From NCBI RefSeq assembly GCF_021134715.1, contig NC_060023.1:1178001-1242000 (forward strand): a stretch of DNA of 64,000 bases. Direction: 5' to 3'. The notes under the pieces are model-generated. The model saw only the letters and a program-made list of their open reading frames with translations, had not been told where the DNA came from and searched no databases. Numbering within the stretch: the stretch's first letter is position 1; every line of letters starts with the position of its first letter. Made by a program: the position numbers and the translations under genes. Shown in pieces: positions 56,138 to 64,000 of the stretch. This DNA is from Daphnia pulex (taxonomy: Eukaryota > Arthropoda > Branchiopoda > Diplostraca > Daphniidae).

Positions 56138-57954
56138 TCACTCGTGAATTACGTCAGAATCAGAAACGACTCTGAGCTGCCAATTTTTATCAATGGCTTT
56201 CTGTTTCAAAATATCGATATCATTCGAAGACACTGAGCAACCCTTCAAGTTCAGGTGAAGAATGGGATTGCTGTCTTGCATAAAATATTCAACTCCAAGT
56301 CCAGACACCTTAATGCACTTCGTTAGTACCAAATACTTTAAATGCACAAAATCATGACATTCGGTAACGTTTTCCAGGAGATCATCTGTAACCGTGGAAC
56401 AATCAGAAATGTGAACAACCTCGAGTGAAGGTGAAGACAGTAGAAAACGCAGATATTCAGAAGGAACGGGTCCTGACAAATGCAATTTTTCCAATTCCCG
56501 AAATATGATTCGATTTTGCATTTGCAGTCGTTTGCGTGCTCCGTGTGTTTCTTCTGGCGCGTTGGAATGGGCCCTTCGTTTGCGCTCCCATCGAAGGTTC
56601 AAGGAGCGTAAACTGTCGCAGTGCTTGGCAATGAGTTCAACATTTACGCCACTGATTCCACAAAGAACGAGAGTGTGGATCGACTTGCCAATTACTTTCA
56701 GAACGGGTTCCACGCCACCGCCAAATGAGATTGGTGCCGTTCCGAGACGGTGGGTTTGAGCGGCGATGATGAGGATGGACAGATTTTTGAGAGCGGTTAA
56801 GCTCAGCAATTCCACGTCAGTAAATCCAGCAGTTGAATCGTACAGTTGTCGCAAGTTTGGATCAATTGCCACCTTCACGAAGATTTCCACCTTGGTAATG
56901 AATGGACAGATGGACAAGGCTTCTGCGAGGTTTCCACTTTTGTAGAGCGTAGAGTCGGGGGTGACAGATAATGCGATCAGGGCGTACGTTTTGTCCGGCG
57001 CATCCGTTTGACGAATTTCAGATATAAGTTGGGCTGTGGCGCCACTGCAAATCTTGAGAGCCGGTAACTTCTTCAGAGCCATTTGAATTCCTTGCTTGGT
57101 AACACCGCTTTTGTGAAAGAATAATTTTTGAAGGAACTCACAAGGTGGGCGAGCTCTTTCTCTTCCCTCGTCGTCATAGCTGACACACAAGCTTTCAATT
57201 CCGACATCGGTTACTGAAATGCACCCCGAAACATCCAATGCCCTAAAGATCATTTTCAGATACATTTTAATGATGAACCTTCTAAGTTTATCGAACAAGT
57301 AAAACAATTAATTTACCTCAAATTGGGACAGCAAGTTCCTACAGCTTTTAAGAATGGGTCTCCAACTTGAGATTGGCAAAAGTTCAAAGTAGTTAGTTTC
57401 TCAAATTTGGGAAGTAAATGAAGATAGTCTTCAAAGTTGTCAGAATTTGAATGAAAGCAAATGCATTGTAGTTCCTAAATAATGGTAAAACACAAAATTA
57501 AGAACATCTCAATTTTAATTTGAGAAAACAAAATTAAATATTTCATACAGAGCATCTGATCGAAGCAAGATGTATAAGATGAGCCATTTCAGTTTTGTTC
57601 AAGCCCCAACAACTAGGATGCAACTCTTTTAATTGTTGAGTTACTAACATTTCAAAATGATGATGCACACTCCTTTCCTTTCTGTTGATTACAGTACACA
57701 TGAGTGCATGCAAAATCCCCGCAGCTATACACCAGCCAAAAGAAAAGATGTAGTTAATTTCCATATAGCACAGACACATTTAGTATAATTTCATCGATTC
57801 TTTGCTTACACAGTTGATTGAAGAGCCCACCAGACAGATCAGAATTGATGTTTGTATCATTAGGAGTGTTGACCAGGCTCCATTTATCCATGTTAACAGA
57901 GATATAGTTGATGCACAAGTGGAACAGAGAAGCTACCCTCTTTCCTTGAGGCAT
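56138..57954 (-). CDS. Leucine-rich-repeat protein (RNI/AMN1-like)
   Basis: Four exons (57810-57954, 57549-57724, 57317-57474 and 56138-57242) give 527 residues. The N-terminus (SLFHLCINYISVNMDKWSLV) is helical and resembles the start of adaptor-type LRR proteins. Cys-containing LRRs of the ribonuclease-inhibitor type follow, for example NLRALDVSGCISVTDVGIES, SLEVVHISDCSTVTDDLLEN and LKYLVLTKCIKVSGLGVEYF. Such repeats form a curved solenoid for protein binding, often in cullin-ubiquitin-ligase adaptors. No F-box is clearly visible, so the adaptor role is only a suggestion. It is convergent with the orphan gene to its left. Confidence 0.82.
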
Positions 57955-59291
57955 TCTTCAGTTTTAGATTGAATTTATACAAATTTATATCAAAAATGTG
58001 ATTTCTCATCAACAACAGAGCAATAATAATAATCTGAGTTGTTTTCCACTAAGTGCAAGCAGTTTGAGCTGACTACAGCAGGAAGAATTCAAAATTAGTC
58101 TGAGTGACTAGACTACACCTGCTGCTACTACCCTATCCTATCCTCGACCTCGACTGAGCCAGGGAGAGGGAGGCCGGTAGCCGGAGGAGGAGAAAATTGA
58201 AGGTTGTGATAAACAGTAACCAAAATACTGGAAAAAGAAATTCAAATCGATAAAACTGATGAAATTGAATTAAGAAATGTTCTTTGCATTTTATTTCTTA
58301 TTAGATATTTGCAACAAATTGTAAAAAAAAAATTTTCACAATTCCGATGTATCAAAATTCAATGTAGGAACAGCAGGACAGAGTGTGACCGGAACTATTT
58401 TATTTTTCATGAAATTCTTATATAATCGGAAAATGTTATACTCATTAAATTATACGCATAAAGAATATGTGTAGTAGCCTCCAACCTGGTTTTGTAGCCA
58501 ATTTCTATCCATTGAAGAACTGGCTTTACACACACAAAGAAAGATGACGTCACGATGTTTACCGCCATTTTAACGGTCGTTTAAACGACACCCAACAGAC
58601 TGGACACCTGCTGCTAGGACCACGTTCCAACACTTTTATTCATTAGCAAATATTATAAAACTTTGTTCCCCGCGAAACTATAAAACTGACATTTAACGAC
58701 ACGTAACTCTGCAGTTTAACACTTACACAGTGTCTTTCAGTCAATGCTACCGGGATTAAACCGGAACTAAATTTTACAAAAAAAATTTCAAAACATTTCT
58801 AATAACGTCTACACAGTAAATATATTCTCATACAAACTTCAGGGCCAGGAGGAATATGATGAAAACCAAAATAAAACAACAACATTTTTAAAATTGCAAT
58901 GACGTCAAATAAATGCAAAAACAAACGTTAAAAAAGGTTCTCATCTGGCACGTTATGAATGGCTCCTCCCTCTTGACGAGGAAAATGTGTCACGACAAAA
59001 CTGGTTCAAAACAATCAGCACAATTTGACAAACACAGCAATCAAAGGTACAATCAAATAAAGAATAATCCTTAATCTTGAATGGATGATCCACGTGAACG
59101 GACACGTTAAATATCTGGGCGAATAATCACGCGGATGATTCTACATGAGGGAAATGTGGTCGTTTGGCGAGCTGTCAACGGAGTGAATAAATAAAGCGGA
59201 TGAAAAACAAAACAACAGGAAGCAAAACAAAAACAATTCTTTGATGTGTACATGTATGTATAGTATAATATGTCAAAAATTAGATTTTTCT
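57955..59291. other. Intergenic
   Basis: No gene is seen. It contains the 5' flank of the LRR gene and the 3' flank of the CBM14 gene. Confidence 0.45.
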
Positions 59292-61691
59292 TTAGTTGCT
59301 GGTCGGTGCTGCTGTGGTGGTGGTGGTCGTGACGAAATCGTCAGCTATGACCGTGACCAACATTGCGGATGCTTCCGCCATCATGTAGTCCTCCTCGTCA
59401 TCTTCGTTGTCGTCCGTTGGTAATCGGCACTCGACTTCGTGTTTGGGCAGACAGCGGCTGTGCTGGCCGCTGAATCGTTCGCTGCGTGTGCAGCGTCCAG
59501 CTGGACCGTAGGGACGGCCCGATCGGCAGTAAAGATAGCCCCGGCATCCAGGGTAATTGTGGTCGAGGTACAGGCCGTTTGTTCTTCCAGCGCATGGACT
59601 CTGGACCGAATGGGTTCGACCTTCGGTTGCAACCGGATCGCTGCAAGTCACTCGGCGGCTATCGGCGCATCTGCGACCGTCAAACAGCTGGCCAGCCGGG
59701 CAACTCAAATCGGTTTGGACTTGGCCCAAACAGAGGTAGTAATTCCGGCATCCCGATTGCCTATCCGGGTAGACTCCGTCCGATTTGCCTTGGCAATCCG
59801 ATTTGTGGCTGGATTCCGGACAAGTGTACTGGGCTGGATCGACGCAGACCTGGCCGTTGAATACCGTGTCGCCCGAACACTGAAGATCAGACCTCGATCC
59901 GCCTATGCAGATGTAATAATTCCGGCATCCGGTTCCCTGGACAACGAAGAATCCGTAATTCTTTTCGCAGTAATCTTTGGCGGAAGAATTCGCCGGACGG
60001 CCGGTTGTTGTTGTTGTTACGCTGTTCCGGCTGCTGACGAAATAAGTTTGCGGATGGGAAGCTGAGCCGGAAGGCTTCCGGGCGGATCCAGCTGAAGGGT
60101 AAGAGTAATACGAATCCAAATAGACGGATCCAGCGGTGACTTTGGGCCGTTCGGTCGTCGTCATCAAGTCGGACGATGGGCATCGGTACTGATCCGGATC
60201 GACGCATTTCTTGCCGTCAAACAACCGTCCGTCTGAGCAAGTCAACGTGATGAGTTTGTGGCCGTCCCCGCTGCAAAAGTAATAATTCCGGCAGCCGGAA
60301 TTCAAGTCGGCCTGGTAGCCATTGCTGACGGTAGCTCCTCCTCCCAGTTGGCAGTCGGGAGAACTGTACGGGCAAGTGTAGACGTCCGGTTCGACGCATC
60401 GCTGCCCGTCAAACAGCGACTTGCCTGGGCAGACGTAAACGGCCTTCATTCCGCCGGCGCAGTAAAAGTAACTCCGGCATCCGGATTCACCATCCTGATA
60501 ATAACCGTCCGCCCTTCCATCGCAATTTTTCGGTCCATTATTCGCCGCCTATCGAAAATCAATGGCGCGAAAATTCAAATTTTTAAATTTTGGCGCTCAA
60601 ACAATTTCAAAAATTTGAAATTTTATACCTCATTTTTAGTTTCGACTGGACTGGCCAGTGGTGACGGTGCGGGCAAAGAAGATGGCACAGCCGATTCAAT
60701 GATGGTTGTCGAGTTGTTGTTGTTGGGATGACACTGATACTCGCCGGGATGGACGCACCGCTGGCCATTGAAAACCAGTTTACCCGGACACAGGTAAATG
60801 GACTTTCCGCCATTGGGTCCGCATCGAAAGTAACGGCGGCACTTGGAGCCCGGCTCGACGGCCGCGTAATTGTCGCTCTGTCCCCGGCAGTAATCTGGCG
60901 GGCTGACCGTCGTGAATCGTGCGACAGCATCTCGCGTTGTTGTCGCTGTCGCTGCGGTCGTCGTGATGGATGGGCCGCCGACCCGATGGGCGGATGTGAC
61001 AGTAGCAGCCGAACTGCTCGTCTCCGTCGTCGTCGTGGGGTTATTGGTGCCGTCTAAACCCGGATGGTGGACGCTGGCATGTCGATGGAACGGTGCCAAG
61101 GTGCACGAGACCCTCAGCAAGGACGACGTCAAGAAAACTACACACGAGAAACCAAAAGAAAATGACGTCAATACAACAACAACAACAACAACAACCAATT
61201 TGCGCCAAGGGAAAAAAAAAGGAAAAAGTGTCGGACATTTTTGATTGACAGTCACGCCGAGGGAAACTCCCTTTCTGCCCATCATCACAACAAAAGAAAA
61301 CTACCGGATCTGATTGTTGGTAGGCGCTTAAACTAATCTACATATTTCTGCTTTTGGGTGTCCTAGGATCCGGTTGAAGGTAAAAAAATAAAATACCTCG
61401 GGATAATATTATATTATTATCGCCTATAGTCTACGGAATTAGTTGGCGGCCGATTGTTCATTCAGTGGCACACTGACCCGCTTCTTCTTCTTCTTTCGTT
61501 ATAAGTTTATACCATTGGGAGGAAGGGCAAAAAGGATCAATGTGTATCAGCCAACACCTGGCGGGGCTTTGGAAATTCAAAAATCTCGGCCGTCTGTCAG
61601 CCTTGGACTGTATCGAAACAAATGAAATCATTTTTTGAACATAAATTAAAATCGGCTTACCATTAATTAAGGCAATCAGCAGACGATTCAT
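59292..61691 (-). CDS. Secreted protein with six CBM14 (peritrophin-A) chitin-binding domains
   Basis: Three exons (61661-61691, 60629-61137 and 59292-60548) give 598 residues. Splicing exon 1 into exon 2 creates a proper signal peptide (MNRLLIALIN + VFLTSSLLRVSCTLA). A Thr/Ser-rich linker leads to six CBM14 domains with the six-Cys pattern C-x(n)-C-x5-C-x(n)-C-x(12)-C-x(n)-C. Each has a GCR(N/S)Y(Y/F)xC or CRRYFRC core and an LFDG(Q/K/R)(R/K)C core. Domain 1 ends exon 2; domains 2-6 fill exon 3. Thr-rich linkers (TTTTTGRPA) separate domains 3 and 4. The tail is acidic (DDNEDDEED) and Thr-rich. CBM14 binds chitin, so it is probably a cuticle or peritrophic-matrix component. No transmembrane anchor is seen. 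Starting at an ATG inside exon 2's upstream extension is possible but gives no good signal peptide. Confidence 0.92.
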
Positions 61692-61884
61692 TTTTTCGAG
61701 ATGTAATCCAAAGTTGCTGGAAGGAGCGGGACAAAATCACTGGTCACACTTTTTTAGAAATAAACAAACCAAACTTTGAATGTGGGGTTTAAATAAACGG
61801 AGAGAATGAAAGTCAGAGAGAGAGAGAGTGCGGAGTGAGAGAGATATAAGACACTACTGAAGTCTAGTGGCCACTGGCGTCCCG

Positions 61885-61892
61885 CTTTTATA
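61885..61892 (-). promoter_or_regulatory. Possible TATA box for the CBM14 gene
   Basis: TATAAAAG on the minus strand lies 194 bp upstream of the ATG. This would imply a 5' UTR of about 160 nt. Confidence 0.5.
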
Positions 61893-64000
61893 TGTACGGA
61901 CTAGAACCCCGGCCCGGCTTGCGGTCTCTCTCTCTACATTAACCCACACACAGAGAGAGAGAAACGGGCAGACAAGAAAGTTGTGTGTGTGTTTGATGCC
62001 GGTCGTGTCAAGGTGTTTATAAAACTTAATAGTCTGCTGATATGACAGGAACTTACTGAGCCGGAATTCACGCGCGGGAAATTTGAAAATAACTTTTTAG
62101 TTTGGGTTAACTGCTGATCCGGGTTTTGTTCTAATCAAAATAATTGCATCGTCTGCGGTTGTAGAAAAAAAAACAAAAAAAAAGATAAAATAAACTAATT
62201 AGTTTTTTTTTAATAACTGTCGATATTACCTTTGGAGCTAGGGCCCCAGCTGTGGTGCCGTGCTCCGATGACGGATGTTTCTCCAATCAAGACTAGAAAA
62301 AAGCGGCTAGCGTACAGTATATAGCCTCCCCCCCTCGCGTGCGTCATCACATTCACACAACGGCACACGCGTGATTTGTGTGTAATAACCCGGCGGTCTT
62401 ACGATCCATCTTTTCATATCCAGCAGAGTCCTTAAACAAAATAAAATAAATAAGAAACAAAAAGAAAAAAAAATGGTCGGCATTACTATTTGCCGGTTAG
62501 CCTATACGTTGTGGATCCTATAAAATAAAAAATTGTGTGTACGGATAGATATAGGAGTCGAATAATTATAATAATAATCTGTTACCGTGTAGAAGAAAAA
62601 AAGCAGACCCGGATATTATTATCGTTATTTCGGCCACATAATATCAAGTTTGGTGGAGGAGGGTTACGTGTTGTTTGGGTTTGTGCTGTACTACTACTAC
62701 ACTTTGGCCAGTGCATCGTCAATTCTCTATCTCGTTTGTTTTCTGAGGGTTTTTCTCATGCAACTATACACTCACCAAGGGAGATGGGGTGGTGCGTGAA
62801 TATTTTTTTTTCTTCTAAACAATTATGTAAACCAGTAGTTAAAAAATAGTTAAACAAACGAGATCCGGGTAGAACAAAATTTCCGGACTTGGTTTTTTTT
62901 TTGTTTTAAAAAAAAAAAAAGACGTTTTGTTCGTTACTTACTGTGTGTGTACAGTTTCGAGAAATGTACAACATAAAATGGTCAATAATCTTTCCGCTCC
63001 TAATTGTAGGTTGGGGCAAACCCCCAGACAGAAACAAAAACATTTTTTTTTCACGGTATGTTTTTTTGCTTTTTGTTTGTTAATTTACGAAGCGTGAAGA
63101 AGAAAAAAAAAATATTTCAATCAAGTTTTTTGTTTTGAATTTTTTTTTTTCGTCACGTCATTCAAAAATTGACAAAAAAAAATTTGGAGGGAAATTTGAA
63201 ATTTCCGGGGAAAACCTAAAAACGGTGACGGCAAATTATTTCACGTCGCCATAAATAAAAGAATCGGGGACGACTCGGGAAAAATATCAAAAAGGAAATC
63301 ACCAATCGAAGATGTATCGAACCATAATAAAACATCGATCGGATGACCGTTTGTTTCGATCTAAAATTATTTATTCAAATGACGACGGCGGCGGCGGCGG
63401 CTTTTTTTCTTTGTTGATTGCTCTCGGACAATAAATCATGGACACGTTTAAATAAAAATTTAACAACAACAAAAAATAAAGGATCTCCGAGAAAATAAGC
63501 CAACCGGATGCGCGCGCGCCGCAACACTTTGGCCAAAGAGAAAGAAAACAACACAAAAATGAGGTGAAGAAAAAGAGATAAGATAAATGGCAACCAATTA
63601 TTAATGTGCCAAATGGTCAAATTCTATTTTTTCTTTTCCTTCTTCTTTTTTCGCTGTGTAACACACAAAAATAAATAAAAAAGGGACATCAGGTGTCTTC
63701 TTCTTCTTCTTTTGTGGGAGATTGTCGCGCATCCGGGTTTATAAACGACACGGAGGAAAGCGGGAAAAAAAAAGCGGGACGAGCATGACAGAACTTTTTT
63801 TTTTTTCGTTTTGTTTGTTTTTCGTGTGGAAAAATTTTTTTTTTTTTTTCTAATCTGGTACAAGGTCTGCGGGTACACATACAAAACTCTGTGGGTGATT
63901 TTTTTGAACCTCTCGATTATCAAATAGCTTCAACACAATTTTTTCCCGAAAAATCCCGCAAGGTCGCGCACGATTTTCTTCCCGACACGCTGAACTCGGT
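61893..64000. other. Right flank, no gene seen
   Basis: AT-rich DNA with many poly-A/T runs (62880-63130, 63790-63850), GA/GT microsatellites (61920-61990) and a GGC repeat near 63386-63400. ORFs here are low-complexity artefacts. It is probably the distal 5' region of the CBM14 gene. Confidence 0.5.

Noticed and set aside
57543..57779. Separate small gene starting MCLCYMEINY
   Set aside because: It is exon 2 of the LRR gene read back into the intron. A donor at 57809 and acceptor at 57725 join it in frame to exon 1.
61140..61288. Extended N-terminus MMMGRKGVSL for the CBM14 protein
   Set aside because: It would bury a hydrophobic stretch behind a long leader. The exon at 61661-61691 spliced at 61137 gives a proper signal peptide.

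Overview
The window is nuclear DNA of an arthropod, most likely a branchiopod crustacean of the Daphnia type. The evidence is AT-rich intergenic DNA, many short introns (often 60-100 bp), secreted cuticle and chitin-binding proteins, a broken GH7 cellulase (a family known in crustaceans such as Daphnia and Limnoria), an ionotropic receptor and dispersed eukaryotic tRNA genes. All gene models below come from reading open frames and splice sites by eye. Each was required to keep frame across every junction. No transcript or database evidence was available.

Region 1 (5.2-28.2 kb, all minus strand) holds seven genes for secreted proteins. Each has a short signal-peptide first exon that ends in phase 2, and six have a recognisable TATA-type box. 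Two are paralogous Cys-rich proteins (5.2 and 13.6 kb). Two share a signal exon and an acidic Lys/Glu/Ala-rich second exon (8.2 and 9.7 kb); the second also carries a large third exon with 46-residue repeats. Three (16.2, 23.8 and 26.7 kb) are tandem paralogues encoding Ala/Glu/Pro/Val-rich proproteins cut into modules by furin-type ARRKR sites. These three are the best candidate here for an undescribed system. Their flanks and promoters were duplicated with them.

Region 2 (20.9-40.9 kb, plus strand) has four tRNA-Leu(UAA) genes, one of them divergent. Between them lie an insulin/relaxin-like prohormone (30.3 kb), a tandem pair of catalytically dead chymotrypsin-fold proteins (32.7 and 34.7 kb), a degraded GH7 cellobiohydrolase (36.4 kb) and an ionotropic receptor (37.7 kb). 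The last two tRNAs lie in copies of a roughly 0.9 kb segmental duplication.

Region 3 (41-47 kb) has no convincing protein gene. It contains a 165-bp-arm foldback, further hairpins and a small element with 19-bp terminal inverted repeats.

Region 4 (47-62 kb) holds a chitin-binding RR cuticle protein with a pentapeptide repeat, TFIIE beta, a RING/coiled-coil protein, an orphan single-exon gene, a leucine-rich-repeat protein and a six-domain CBM14 chitin-binding protein. The first 5 kb and last 2 kb show no supportable gene.
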